DNA of 64,000 nucleotides, taken from Lytechinus pictus (lineage: Eukaryota; Echinodermata; Echinoidea; Temnopleuroida; Toxopneustidae). The stretch covers positions 15,240,001-15,304,000 of the forward strand of contig NW_026974140.1 in the NCBI RefSeq assembly GCF_037042905.1, in the 5' to 3' direction. Numbering within the stretch: position 1 is the first letter of the stretch; each line of letters starts with the position of its first letter. This document shows, piece by piece, positions 15,201-28,061 of the stretch. The position numbers were made by a program, and so were the translations under genes. The notes below the pieces were generated by a model. It did no database searches, was not told where the DNA came from, and saw nothing but the letters and a program-made list of their open reading frames with translations.

Positions 15201-18200
15201 AGTTTTAAAAATGATCATATAAGAATTTACAGAACCATTTAGTCAATAGAGTTGTATTGATTATAAGAAATTGTGATAGTACAAATAATCAGTAGTACAA
15301 TTTTTTTTTTAGAACAGCTTTACAGTCTAATAATACTGAACTAAAATTTCAAGATATTTCATAAAAAATATTTTATATTTTTATTATAGTTTTCTTGAAT
15401 AGCAGGCAAACAGTTCTTCCAACAATCAATATCTGTTATGAAGACTCCATAGATACACGAATACTAACACATCACGATATTTGATCTTCATACATGTGTT
15501 TGTAATCAATTCCCTAGAGAACACCTCTGTCTGAGGATTGTGAATATTGAATGAACCTCTAAAGGTATCCGAAAACTGATCTCCAAAACGTTTTGAAATA
15601 AAAGAAATCAGTTCTTTAGACAATGTCTTCCGAGGCTTGTGGATACTGTACTTACATCCCCAGTAGGACTACTGTTGATCTTGCTCTGTAACTTGACATG
15701 TTTCAGATCTATTCCAGCAAATCTCGACAAGGTTCCATCACCTAAAAATTACGAATGGTTGAAAAAATAGGTACTGCCAGATAAACTTAAGCATCATTAT
15801 TCTAATCTAAGATTAATGTGTGCAAGGGTGAGTGGAAATTGTGCCACGAGGCTATTGTCCTGCCTTAGAGCACTATTCATATGCAAAAAGGAAAAGGACC
15901 TTTTTTCCTTATCCTTCACTAGTAATCAGTCAAAAAATAATTTCAATTCTATCTTTAATTTTTCCAACACACCTAATAAATTGTGATCTACATGTACTCA
16001 ACATACACAGTAGAAATTCATTAGTTGACCTTTGTGTGTGTGATGCTTGTGTGGGCTTGGTGCATTATAATACACAGCTCTGATTGAGAAGAGTATATAA
16101 AGGTATACAGTTTACAGTTAAAAAATGTGATGATTGAGGGAAGGAGGAAGATAAATAGAAGAAAATAGGTTGATGTATTGAAAAGAGACAGTGGCAAACA
16201 GATGGGGAGAGGGGCTTCATCCTGACCAAGAAAAAAAAGAGAAAAGGGAAAAAAAGGAAAGAGAGAAGGGTGAAGCATGGTATGATATTCTAAATATGTC
16301 AAAATCTATATCAAAATTGGAATTTTGTATAAAAAAATTTTGACATTTTTGCTCGCTCACTTCGCTTGCTTGCAACTTTTTATAAATTTTGCTTGATATG
16401 CCATAACTGGCCCCCTCAATTTTTTTTGGGCTCATTACGCCTATTAAAAGGACTCTACATGTAGCTTCAAAAAGGAAAAGGGAGAAACACCTCTGCTTTT
16501 TTCAGTGATAGCAGAACCATATAAAGGGGAATTTTTAATATCAAAGACTCATACATGGTTACACAATATAAAATCATCATGCTTATTTTTATCATTTTCA
16601 TATGATGATTACAATACATTCATCATCATAACTTATCTTAGTACCAACTACATGTACATCATATCATCAAACGCATCTTTGTATCAAGCCTGTATCAAGT
16701 TTTGGAAAAGTTAAAGATTCGTGTATGGAATATCAGATGATCTCTCACACATATTTTTATATGATTCTTTATCCTTGTGACTACTGAACTCTTTAATTGC
16801 CCAAGGGTACAGTGTATGCACAAATACCACCTGGTACCAGTGGACAACAGAATAAAGATTCCTTTCTAGCTAACACTTGATGTGAACTTTAAGTGTGATA
16901 TCTGTCAAGGCTTTTCCTTCAGAAAACATGTGTTCCTATAATGACTCACAATTACTAACATAATTAGATTCCTTCATGAGTGAGACGCTTGTTTTTGTCA
17001 GAGTGATTGAAATCTGGTTCTACTAAATGTGTGCTTAACGACCAACAAAACCTTGTTCAGTCAATAGAAGATATTGTTTTAATAAGACACGTAATGTAGT
17101 TCTGTCTGGTTACCCTAACTTTTTAACATGTTCAAGTACAAGTATGTATCAATTGATAACTATTTCTTTCTTGATTTTCATGAAAATGTTGATATTAGTA
17201 GAGTACAGAAGAAGATCACAACTTCTGAATTCTAAAGGTACAGTATGTACATGTACACAAAATTTAAAAAAAATGTGTTGCAATGGAATTTTCAAATTAT
17301 AAGCTATAAATGGCAGGATTTATTTTGGTTTACTGAACAAAGGGTGTTGTGCACACAAAATGCAAACATCATTACATGTTACAAGCAAGGCTGCACTTTT
17401 ACTTTTCCAAAGTCCCTAGGAATAAGGCAAGGGTATCCCTTTATTTTATTTTTTTCTCAACTGAATTGAATAAATGTATTCGCCATACAGGGAGTGAACA
17501 AATACAATCTGGCATGAAACATGTTTGCATCTTCATATTACTATCCAGTCAAAAATTCTAAAACGCATTCATACTGCATGACATACATGTACTAGACATA
17601 ATTATGCAGAAGACTGAATAGTGTACTTACGACTTCTTGTCTTTGTACCACTCCAGTTATTTCTGTACTGTATTTTTGACAAGTCTTGGCCCATGGCTGA
17701 TGCTTTTTCTGTTTAAAGAATTAAAAGAGAAAATAGACAAGATAAATCAATTATGCTACAAATAACATAATATACAATAAACGCATGATTTTGTCAATGT
17801 ACAAAAGGCAAAACTACAGCTTTCATGGAGAATTCACAAATTGTACATGTCATGGATGTCTTTTTAAATAAAAACATTCCAATGCTGTCCTATAATATCA
17901 CAGTAAGGAGGAGTGAGATACCTGTGCGCATTAAATATCAATGTAACTCAAAAGTACACAATTTAACATGTATGTCTAAAAAAAAATCTTGGTAATTACT
18001 TTGTGGGTTTCTAGGTCTAAATTGATTGATGGTACCAAATGTTCAAATATTTTATTAACAATACCCAATTTACATTTGTACTTGTCTTTATTCTTTCTTT
18101 CTCATATTCATTTTTAAGAAGTAATTTATTAGATATATTTCTGATAGTATTGAATTTATTCTTTTCAGTCTTTGGACCGTTTGTACAGGATTTTTATTAA

Positions 18201-21200
18201 GATTTAATAGTTAATAATAAAAAAACATAAATTTGTATAGTGCAACTTTTATAAAAATACATTCGGCTGCAATTACTCAAAGCTGTTATTAACTTACATT
18301 CTACATGTATTGTACACATCAATTTTCTTCACTCAAGAGATAGATTTTCAATTCAAAGTTAGTCAAGAGATGGAGTGCCGCATACATGTATGTCAACTAC
18401 ATTTTACACACATTCTCTCTTTCGAGATTTTAAATGAGATTTTTTACCTTGTAACATCCTTGCTACTTCATCCTTGGACTTGTCCAATGGTGTATCGTCA
18501 TCTTTATTTGAAAGAGCAACTAGAGCACCATTATTGATCAGATCCTAAACAATGAAGATAATCATACACGTACTGTACAATCACATCTACTTCTATTTAT
18601 TTTCTACAGTGTATTCCTCGATTCTTAAAAAGCATACTGTACCCCCCCCCCAAAAAAAATATATTAAATAAAATAAATTAATCAAACAAAATAAACAAAT
18701 GAATAAATAAATAAATGAAATTTGATTTATTTTCATCAAGAGATGGCAGTTTGCTATTACGTAAAATGTAATCATGCATGAGCAATGCCCATGTCATGCC
18801 AGAGCTCCTTCACACAAAGAGTTGCGATAGATAAAATAAAAATTTAAAATCAAACTCATAATGTAGTTGATCCAAAATTGGGTACTTATTAAAAGATGGT
18901 CATTGTAGATTAATAACAATTTTAATATGACTTAAGTCTTTTAAGACGGGCCAAGGTGCTTATAACATGAAGAAAAAATAAATATGCTTTATGAACTTGA
19001 ATATTTACAATCAATTTTAAGTTTTAGTACAGTTTTTCAAAGACTTACAGTTAGTTACAGTGTATGCGTAATTGAAAAGCAGATTTCTTTTTATGTAGAG
19101 GGCACAATTCTTAAGACACATACATACATGTAATTGCTTACCACACAAATCTGTTCATAATTCCACATACACACATATGTAATAATTGCTTACCACACAA
19201 ATCTGTTCATAATTCCAAAAGCAAGCATAATGAAGAGGTGTGTTCCCATGTTCATTCATAGCGTTGATATCTGCTCTGTGCTGAATAAGCTGAGATATTT
19301 AAACAATATAAAAAAATGATCACTGCAACTTCATTATCAGGAATATAATGCCTGTTAATTCATCAGTAAAGTTTCTTCATGTTCAAGTGGTCAAGGGCTC
19401 CTATGGCGAATATCATGGCAGTAATTATAAACATTAAGGTTTGCAATTTACATTTAGAATTAGCTTTTACGGTCAATGGTACAGTCTTGCATAATCTTGT
19501 GTCCTTAGAAGATGGAATGATATTTTTTTATAAGAAGCTTTCTGCTTTATGCAGATACAGTAGGAGGGGGGTCTGCTGCACTAACATGTATCCTGTGAAT
19601 GAAAGTCACCAGTGGAAAATGAAGTGAATTTCTTGAATCGATATCAAGAACATAACTCCTTTCATGGAAAACATTAAACTTTTCAATCATTGCCTGCCTG
19701 TTCACTCTACTGCTAGAGGAAGGCATTCTTCATCAATCCCAGAATACATACTTCTCTTATGATTAGGTTGATGGAAATTTAGACTATCGAGTAAGATAGA
19801 ATCAATGAACATCTAACATGTACCTCTGCCAGACTATTTCACAATATTTTCCAGACCACTGTATCAATCAATTTTTCAATTCTATTTTCAATTTATTTCA
19901 ACCAGAAACATAGAGTGAAAATATCATACAATACAAGACAACAAAATGGTTAGGCGACCTTTTACAGCCAGACTTGTGACATGGGCCAAGAACATATTAA
20001 ATTACATGTATGAAAATAATACAAATCAGCAATATTAACCACTATACATGAAAGTACAAGAATAACAACAATACAGTGTAAATATAAAGTTGTTTTTTTT
20101 ATTATCAGAATGGTAATTCAATATAAACTCATATTTGATCAATACATAATTCTCTGAGATGTATCTTCATAAATTTATTGTTTTCTATATATTCAGCTTT
20201 ATTTTTTTTAATGAACATTACCTTGAGAACGATGTCCCTATGACCATGTGCAGCAGCTAAATGAAGGGCGGTATCATCACCCATATTGGTGGCATTGATC
20301 TTAGCACCTCGTCCTATTAACATATCAACAATGTTGGTATGACCCTCCTTACATGCCCAATGCATTGGACTGAATCCATGATCATCTCTGGAAGAAAAAG
20401 AAATAACACAAATAATGAAATTAAAATATACATGCCCATATACAGGTACAGAATTATGCTGCACTGTAAAAAGTTATACATCATTATTTCCAAATACCAT
20501 AAAATATCAAATTAGCACTATTCTCTGTCTCTCTCCCATCAAAATGGCAAATAACTTTTTTATCTGAAATGTTTTGAGAAAGTGATTTGACTGGGAGTGT
20601 TCCTAAATAAAATGTATGAAAATAGCATTTCTACCATGGTTGATAAACATATTACCCAAGGTGCTTTCGATGCTTGGTGCTGCCTTCTCAATCTGAAAGG
20701 TGTTTTCAAGCTTGATAATGTGAGCATGTTGATGAGCTCAGCCATCAATCACACTCTAAATCATATTAAGCTTGCTCATTTTCCTTTCTACGCCTATCAT
20801 ATTTTAGGCTGTTTTATTAGGACTCTGCTAGAAGCCTGTCATACTTTCATTCTTGAAGAGAAGTTTGTCACCTTAGAATCCTGTCTCTCACTATCCTCTG
20901 AAAGGGGGTTTTAGTTTATGGAAAGGGAGAGATTTTGTTATTAAAGGTACAAAAAGAAAATAGTATTAGTAATGAATAATCTTACACATATTACTTACTC
21001 ATAAAGAGCCTGTAAACCAAACTGGTTCAATTTACTTTGAAAAATGCAACATACAATACATACATGTATAGGCCTACAACTGTTCAGTACACATTGTTTA
21101 GAGGTACTAAATTTCCCATAATAATAATATGTTCATTGATATAGTGCAGTTACTATACTCAACTGCGCTTGGTATCATATTATATTACCCCGCCTGTAGC

Positions 21201-24200
21201 TGAGCCGCCATATCGGTGCCAAAGCGTCAAGGTACATGTATAAATCCTACCGGATACCCATTCACCTAACCTGGGTTGAGTACAGCACAATGTGGGTATA
21301 TTTCTTGCTGAAGAAAAACATGCCATGGCTGGGATTTAAACCCACATCCCTCTGATTGAAAGACAAAAGTCGTAACCACTAGACCATGACAATATCATTG
21401 GATTGATTCATTTCAATAAAAAAAATAACAGAGGAAAAAGGAGTCAGGTTATATAATGTATCTTTTGAAACCAATCAGAACCAGAACATACATTACATTA
21501 AAACAGGGCATAAGTCGCCAACTTGTGTAAATAACCAGAAATATCGCGATTTACGGTGGCATGCAACAGAATTCTATCAAAAGTTCATTGTGAAATAACT
21601 GGGATGAAATAACATTTGTCATAAGAGAGTCTTGCACATAAACTTTAATGCTGACCTCAAAATGACCTTTGACCTTACCATGTGACCTCCAACTGCAGCA
21701 TAATATGCAGGTCTCCTATACAACTACCATCCAAGTTTGCTTGAAAAGTGACTAATGGTTGCGGAGTTTTGTGTCATATAAAGAGAGTCTTGCACGTAAA
21801 CTTTAGAGTTGACCTGAAAATGACCCTGACCTTACCATGTGACCTCCAACTGCAGCATAACATGCAGGTCTCCTAAGTACCTCTACAACCCAAGTTTGGT
21901 TTAAAAGTAACTTACAGAAAATTACGGAGTTATGTGTGATAAGATTGTCTTGCACCTAAACTTTCAAAAACATTGACCTCAAAATGACCTTTGACCTTAC
22001 CATGTGACCTCCGACTGCACAATAACATAATAAGTCTCCTAAGTACATCTACAACCCAAGTTTGGGTGAAAATTGACTTATGGTTGCGGAGTTATAGAGC
22101 CTTGAGTTTGGTTGAAAAGTGACATATTGTTGCAATGTTATGTGTCATGATGTTTGTGACGGACAAACGACATTTTGATCCCTTAGTCTCGCCTTTACCT
22201 CTGGTGAGCGAGACACAAAGAATCAAAGCTACATGACCATGGATCTGTTCTGTACTGTACCGGTAATTAATCTATTGTGCTTCAAGCTTTGAAACAAACT
22301 CATACAATAGCTTTTCATTATTTACTTAATGAAACCAACTTCACAGTTCACACATCACAAAAAACATTGTCAAGGAAATGTAAACAACATAAGTCTGAGG
22401 GGAATGTGTACAGTCCTCTTCTGAATAACAATTATTTCCATGATGTACCCCCTTTAATGCAGCCTTGTGATGATATGGCTGTTGTATAGTTGGCATACCT
22501 TCGCTGCTACATCATCGGCCTGAAAATGATTTGATGTATCTCCCACATGTCAGGATTGTTAACAAGCCAAGCAGCAAGCTACTACCAACTAACAGGGAGG
22601 GAAAGATGAAATTTCATGATACAGGATATACGTGCCTACTGTGTTCAATGAACAGAAGCGATCTTAAGATTAAAGAGAAGTCGACATGGTATCAGTAATC
22701 ATAACATTAAAGGGATGGTCCGGGCTGAACGTATTTATAGCTTAATAAATAGAGTAGAATTGTCTGAGCAAAATGCTGAAAATTTCATCAAAATCTGATA
22801 ACAAATAACAAAGTTATTTAATTTTAAAGTTTAGCAATATTTTGTGAAAACAGTCGTCATGAATATTCATTAGGTGAGCTGATGATGTCACATCCCCACT
22901 TGTTCTTTTGTATTTTATTATATGAAATTAGGTTTATTCAAATTTTTCCTCCAAGAACTAGAAAAATTGGATTGACAACTGATTAAGTGCATTAGATATT
23001 TATTGCTGCAACTTATTTCATTATAAGGGGGACATATTATTCACACAAGTATGAAATAATGAAAAAGTTATGATAAGAAAACGGAAAGTGGGGATGTGAC
23101 ATCATCAGCCCACCTAATGAATATTCATGACAACTGTTTTCACAAAATATTGCTAAACTTGAAACTTCAATAACTTTATTATTTGTTATCCGACTTTGAT
23201 GAAATTTTCGCCATTTTGCTCAGTGAATTTTACTCTATGTATTAAGATATGAATATTTTCAGCCTGGACCATCCCTTTAATAAGAGACCACAATAGGCCT
23301 GGTGGGTGTTTCATAAAGCTGTTCGTAAGTTAAGAGCGACTTTAAGAATGACTGGTGATCCTTTCTTGTGGTAAGTGATATTCACCATTAAATGTTCACT
23401 GGTGATTATTTAGCGCATACTACGGGATCACCAGTCGTTCTTAACTTACGAACAGCTTTATGAAACGGCCCTCTGGAATACTAAATATATTACACATTTA
23501 TGTTCCTATACTTTTTGTCTAGGGAATGAATTTATTTTACAAACATTTACAGTAGTACACTGTACTACTACTATATGTGAAAAAAATACATCAACTGTAT
23601 TCAAATTAATTAGTTTTGTTTGTAAAGCACTTTCTGATAAGAGGTACTATAATTGTAGGTCTGATTCTTTACAAGAATATATGTCTGCCTGATATGTTAT
23701 CGTATACTCATTTCTTGCTAGTACTTTATAAGTACTTACTTTCACATAAATTATCTGTAGACCTGTCAAATTACATATAATTATCAAACCAATATGGTCT
23801 AAACATAAAACTTATTTTTGTCTCACATTGAAGCCCTATGCAATGCTCTAAAAATGTAATGTTTAATTTAGAATATTTTATGTTTGGTCAATAACTGATT
23901 CTGTAAATATGTATCACAAACCGCTGTACAGCTTAAAATAGGGTGACAAAAATTGAAGCAGCATTCATGTACATGTACATAAAATACTGTAAATGTAGAT
24001 TGTATTTATATAATCCATTCAGTTATTTTTCACAATTCAACAGTCTGTATTTTCTTAACAATTACGTGTTTGTATAGCTCTGAAAAACTCTCCATAATGC
24101 AAAATCAATGATCCCAATGTACACTTCACTTATCAAATTTACATGTACATGTAGCACTTAATTTTTGTTCTATGCAGGCAAAATTTAAACCATCTTTAAT

Positions 24201-27103
24201 GCTAAGGAAATACTGAATGCATTGTGGGTAGAGATAGGAAATATGAAGTCTAATATGATCTATCCATGAACAAAACAAACATCCTGTATTTTTTGCCACA
24301 CCTTTGCTGTAATGGGAAAAAGGAATCTTTCAAGTAATCTGTGAAATACAAATCAGCTTACAATTTTTGTTCTCTTAGAATTAAAGGGGAAGTTCACCCT
24401 GAAGAAAACTTTGTTGTAAAAATAGCAGAAAAAATAGTAAAAAATATTGGTGAAGATTTGAGGAAAATCCGTTAAAGAGTAAGAAAGTTATTAGAGTTCA
24501 AAGTTTTGGATTTGTGACGTCATAGACGAGCAGCTGCCCCATGTGTTACGTAATATAAAATGCATGAATTTCAAATTTTGCATGGTTCCTGATGACTTAT
24601 TTTTGTTTTTTATTCAAGATCAGGTGTGAAATGATTTGTCTATTGATATACAAAAAGTAAAGTGAAAACCATTTTCAATTTTCTGAGAAAATGACATTTC
24701 ATTGATTTTTTACCATTCGCTATGTAGGAATGCTGCTCGCATATGACGTCACAAATCAAATAATTGGAATTCTAATAACTTTTTAACTATTTGATGAATT
24801 TTTCTCAAACCTTCGGCAATATTTTTAATCATTTTTTCTGCTATTTTTACAATAAACTTTTTGTCAGGGTGGACTTCCCCTTTAAAACAAATATCCAAGA
24901 TGGCAAACTTCTTTATGACAGAACATGTGTTTTCTCCATGCTTATTTAATGTGGAAAAACTGTCGAGCAATGTCCCCATTTTTAAAACACATAGGCCTGA
25001 ATTTACAAAGGTGGTTTCATTTAAAACCATGGTTTTAGAAACCGTGGGTTTTAGAAACCATGGTTTTTGCAAAAACCACTTTTGTGAATTTGGGCCATAC
25101 ATTGTACATGTAGAGTACCAAATGTTCTGGTATTTTAGAAGTGAACATGTAATGTGCTACAATGCAGCATTTGAAGAGGACTTGATCAACTTGACAGTCT
25201 TTAAACAAATTCTTTGAGATTGATTTTCATGGTAGACACAGAGGTCATACATGTAGCATGAAATTAAAAAAAAAAGCACAGAAGCAATAATGCCTTTCCA
25301 AAATGATTGCAATCATGCATCTATATTCTATTGTAATATGAATATGCTCAAATCAGCTATTGAGAGGCACTGGAAAAATCATCCACTAGAATTTTTACCC
25401 TACCATTATCATAGACTATCCAACTTAATGAGGGGCAAATAAGCTACATTACATCCAAGTAAGTATATCTGGCATCCAGTCATGAAGAGGGTACAGTTTA
25501 CTCGCAACAGTGCCCAAGAGAAAATGTACTTTGCAAGGATAAGTTACAAATCTACTCAATATTTTTCTTCTTGTAAAATGTTTAATTGACCTGGCAATAC
25601 AACGTCTTGTTTGCTTTCAAACATTCATGTTGATCATGTTACACTAGCCTAGGTATAAAGCTCTCTCAAACAAAATGAACTTAACCATGCCTGTTACGTT
25701 AGAATGTATCATGGTATCTAATGGTAATTTTAATAGAATCCTTAGACCATAGAGCTATTAACAGCTCCATGTTTATCATTGGCTGTTGAGCCCTTTTCCT
25801 AGATGTATGGATGACAAATTTATCATACAGTACATACATGTACAGTACTAAGAATTTTCAAGAACACGGAGCAGGACAAAGAGTAGGTACTACAAAAATC
25901 TCAGACAAAGTCAGAGTCTCTGAAGTGTACATGTACGTATATTTTCATGGTATGTACATGTACATGTACATGGGGTCCAGTCAGAGGATGTTACCACTTG
26001 TTGCAATCTTTGTAAAATTTAAACTTTTATTACACTAAAATGGAAGACATTCCTTCACTATATCAAGATACCATCATGTAGCATTCTTCATATTTTTTAT
26101 GCAAACAAGTGAAACACTCTCTAGATCTGCCCTAACTACATGTAGATATCTTAGATTAAAAAATAAGTCTCTGATAAAATAAAACCAATTTAGCCCAATC
26201 GTTTTTTTATGATCATGTCTTTAATATAAAGATTGAAAAGAATTTCCCCCTTTTTTTACTATGGCACACTTACTTATAAAAAATAAAGGCCCTCTATTTC
26301 TTAAAATACAGTCTTGGGTTTAAATACACAAACCTTTTCTTTCTGAAAAAAAAGTAAGCCCTGAACAAAGGAAAATCATCAATGAAATTCCATTTACAAA
26401 GTTATTATGTTCACATCTAGAAGATGAGACACAAAAAAATTTAGAAAAATATTGCATTGATCCATTATTAATGTACCGGTATGTAGGTCAAGAGCAAAAT
26501 TTGTTGATAGTGCCAGAACTTGTATAACTTTGTAATTGTGATCCAGACAATTTTTATGAAGTTTGGTTGACAAGAATCAATGTAAATCAGTGACATAAAA
26601 AATTTACAGGCAATAATATAGACAAAGAAAAATAAAACATTAGCATTTGGCATCTGTAAAGATTATAAATGCAATATTGAAAACTTGAACAGATTTGAGA
26701 TAGAAATAACAAGAAAACAGTAAAAATAAACAAAACTTTAAGATGATCATCAAGATAACAATTGTGCTGATGGTATTCAGAATTGATGATTACAATATGT
26801 TAACAAATGACAAGACAATGGGATATTGTTGATGATGGTACTTGGTAGATAGCTGATGTTGGATCGATAATGGGGACAATGATGCCATTGATGATGAAAG
26901 ATGTTGATTCATGACATTGACCCTGATTTTAACGCTGACCTGAATTAATTTAACAATTTAACAAAATAGCAGTTCAATTTTTCTGGTTAACTTTTCTACA
27001 CTAATTGTTCTTACCCTTGGTTTGGATCATTTTCAACCTTGTCCAACCAAACTCTGATGTGCACTGCATTCCCATCACGGATTTGTGAAAAAATATCATC
27101 CAT
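9260..27103 (-). CDS. ILK: Integrin-linked kinase (pseudokinase), complete, 11 coding exons, 448 aa
   Basis: Focal-adhesion scaffold that binds integrin beta tails, PINCH (through ankyrin repeats) and parvin (through the kinase-like domain). Coding exons in transcript order: 27103-27015, 20387-20222, 19289-19194, 18544-18448, 17708-17631, 15741-15656, 14818-14587, 11949-11828, 10712-10613, 10081-9951, 9409-9260. All junctions are GT-AG and the sum is 1347 nt in one frame, close to the vertebrate length of 452 aa. The start [14 protein letters not shown] matches the family start. Ankyrin repeats span about residues 30-165 ([30 protein letters not shown]). The kinase-like domain spans about 190-443, with the lysine in AKVLKV, PAWMAPEAL and [19 protein letters not shown]. 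As in other ILKs the HRD loop is replaced (YYLNSKNIM) and DFG is absent ([10 protein letters not shown]), which fits a pseudokinase. The first coding exon begins upstream in probable 5' UTR with AG acceptors near 27193 and 27170, so a non-coding first exon is likely. The 3' end of the UTR was not resolved. Confidence 0.96.
10451..10590. repeat. Palindromic repeat in an ILK intron
   Basis: GGGGTGCATTTCATGAAAAG faces CTTTTCATGAAACTCTCCCC about 140 bp away. It is a short MITE-like hairpin, ending 23 bp past the donor of ILK coding exon 9. Confidence 0.6.
12934..14123. mobile_element. Palindromic MITE flanked by TTAA, interrupted
   Basis: Flanked by TTAA at 12930-12933 and 14124-14127. Ends AGGTCAAGTCCACC and GTGGACTTGTCCT are inverted repeats and the two arms are complementary for about 200 bp (for example CACTATTTCTTTTGT and its reverse complement). 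It lies in an ILK intron and contains a second MITE at 13229-13811. Confidence 0.8.
13229..13811. mobile_element. Second MITE nested in the first, flanked by TTAA
   Basis: TTAA at 13225-13228 and 13812-13815. Ends AGGAGAATGAAAC and GTTTCATTCTCCT are perfect inverted repeats. The arms carry GATCACTAATGC... / ...CACTAGTGATCTC and GATCTGTGATGTCACA / TGTGATATCACAGATC. A related, truncated copy is at 29207-29735. Confidence 0.82.
19132..19217 (-). repeat. Duplicated exon end and splice donor in ILK
   Basis: A 34-bp stretch at 19184-19217, covering the last 24 nt of ILK coding exon 3 and the donor GTAAGCAATT, is repeated without a change at 19132-19165, 52 bp away. Using the distal donor would add 52 nt, shift the frame and reach a TGA within 14 codons. 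Confidence 0.85.
21125..21400 (-). mobile_element. tRNA-derived SINE
   Basis: On the minus strand it begins GTCATGGTCTAGTGGTTACGA (A box, in parts) and GGGTTTAAATCCCAGCC (B box), followed by a body with AACCCAGGTTAGGTGAATGG and a tail with GGGGTAATATAATATGATACC ... AGCGCAGTTG. This layout is that of a tRNA-headed SINE. In the first ILK coding intron. Confidence 0.7.
21511..22216. mobile_element. Inverted copy of the tandem-repeat element at 2356-3001
   Basis: Opposite orientation, same internal units (CTTACCATGTGACCTCCAAC, CATGCAGGTCTCC) and the same end GGTGAGCGAGACACA. The left end (TAAGTCGCCAAC) is degraded. In the first ILK coding intron. Confidence 0.72.
22711..23276. mobile_element. 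Palindromic MITE flanked by TTAA
   Basis: TTAA at 22707-22710 and 23277-23280; ends AGGGATGGTCC and GGACCATCCCT. The two arms are nearly perfect reverse complements (GTGACATCATCAGCCCACC, TGAATATTCATGACAACTG), so the element can form a long hairpin. It lies in the first ILK coding intron. A degraded relative is at about 103-670. Confidence 0.85.
23301..23472. mobile_element. Short palindromic element
   Basis: Ends GGTGTTTCATAAAGCTGTTC and GAACAGCTTTATGAAACGGCC, inverted. Internal AAGAATGACTGGTGATCC faces GGATCACCAGTCGTTC. In the first ILK coding intron, 20 bp after the TTAA of the neighbouring MITE. Confidence 0.75.
24385..24881. mobile_element. MITE flanked by TTAA
   Basis: TTAA at 24381-24384 and 24882-24885; ends AGGGGAAGTTCACCCTGA and TCAGGGTGGACTTCCCCT are inverted repeats. 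The arms match further in (GATTTGTGACGTCATA / TATGACGTCACAAATC). In the first ILK coding intron. Confidence 0.83.
24994..25096. repeat. Short palindromic repeat
   Basis: GGCCTGAATTTACAAAGGTGG faces CCACTTTTGTGAATTTGGGCC (quoted by ends), with repeated AAACCATGGTTT palindromes between. In the first ILK coding intron. Confidence 0.6.
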
Positions 27104-28061
27104 TGCTGTATCAGCTCTAATAAAAGTTCCTGTGAGAGTCCTCTTGATGTCGAAGCAAGTCCATCGACTGTTCAAACAAAGTTTGAAATTCCTGTACAAT
27201 TAGTCACTTGAATATCAATGTATTTATTAATTCAAGTGAATCATAATCCATTCCTATTGATATGCTTCACTGCTTTGCAGAGTGCAGATTATCGATGAGA
27301 AGCAGATAATTTGAAAAGAAAGAAGTGAAGAACGTATTATTTTCTCCACAAAGTCATGTTGACAATCCTCATAACATGAGATATGATGATGATCATACCC
27401 TGCAAATGAAAAGTTCACTGACTATCAGTATCAACTCAAGTGATGATGGATGAAAATCCAGTGACAATTACTTTAGATTCAGTTTCAATTGCGTTTGGTC
27501 CACAAATTTGAAAATCCAGTCCGAAAAGTTAAATGTGATTTCAATCAAGGAATGACAATTATTATTAAGTTTCTGTGTTGAAGTGAGTCTGACTAAGTCA
27601 GTGTCATCCAAAAATAATGCAATGTTGATCCTCTCATCAAATCACACAAACTGCTGTAGAGACCCCCGCCAAATTTGACACATCAAGTAGCAGAAAGGTC
27701 ACGCACTCGAGGTAAAAACGTCTTTGGTGCAGTCAGTCGGCTATATTGCATCGGAGCTCGGAGCGACATTCACGGGCCACTCCTCCACTCATTTCTGAAG
27801 AGACTCCGATAATGGATGACCTCACGCCCACGGGGTCAAGATTCCTTGCATTCCTAATTAGGTTGCGGAATGTTTACATACAGAAAGATTGATATTTTTC
27901 TTCATTTTTTATGCCGTTATTAATAAAAATTACTTTTTGTTGATTTTAAATTAAAATTTTTAATAATTTTTCATATTTTAAAAATCTTATTAACAATATT
28001 ATAGTTCTACAACAATATTTTCTAAGAACTAATCAGTGCTTTACAAACTCAACATTTCAAG
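27104..28061. promoter_or_regulatory. Head-to-head ILK / CLPB promoter interval
   Basis: The ILK start codon (minus) and the CLPB start codon (plus) lie 958 bp apart and diverge. Base composition becomes richer in G+C and CpG between about 27660 and 27850, unlike the AT-rich surroundings, and again inside the first CLPB exon from about 28250. No clear TATA box was seen. The arrangement implies a shared bidirectional promoter. The exact start sites cannot be read, and a non-coding ILK 5' exon probably lies here. Confidence 0.6.
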
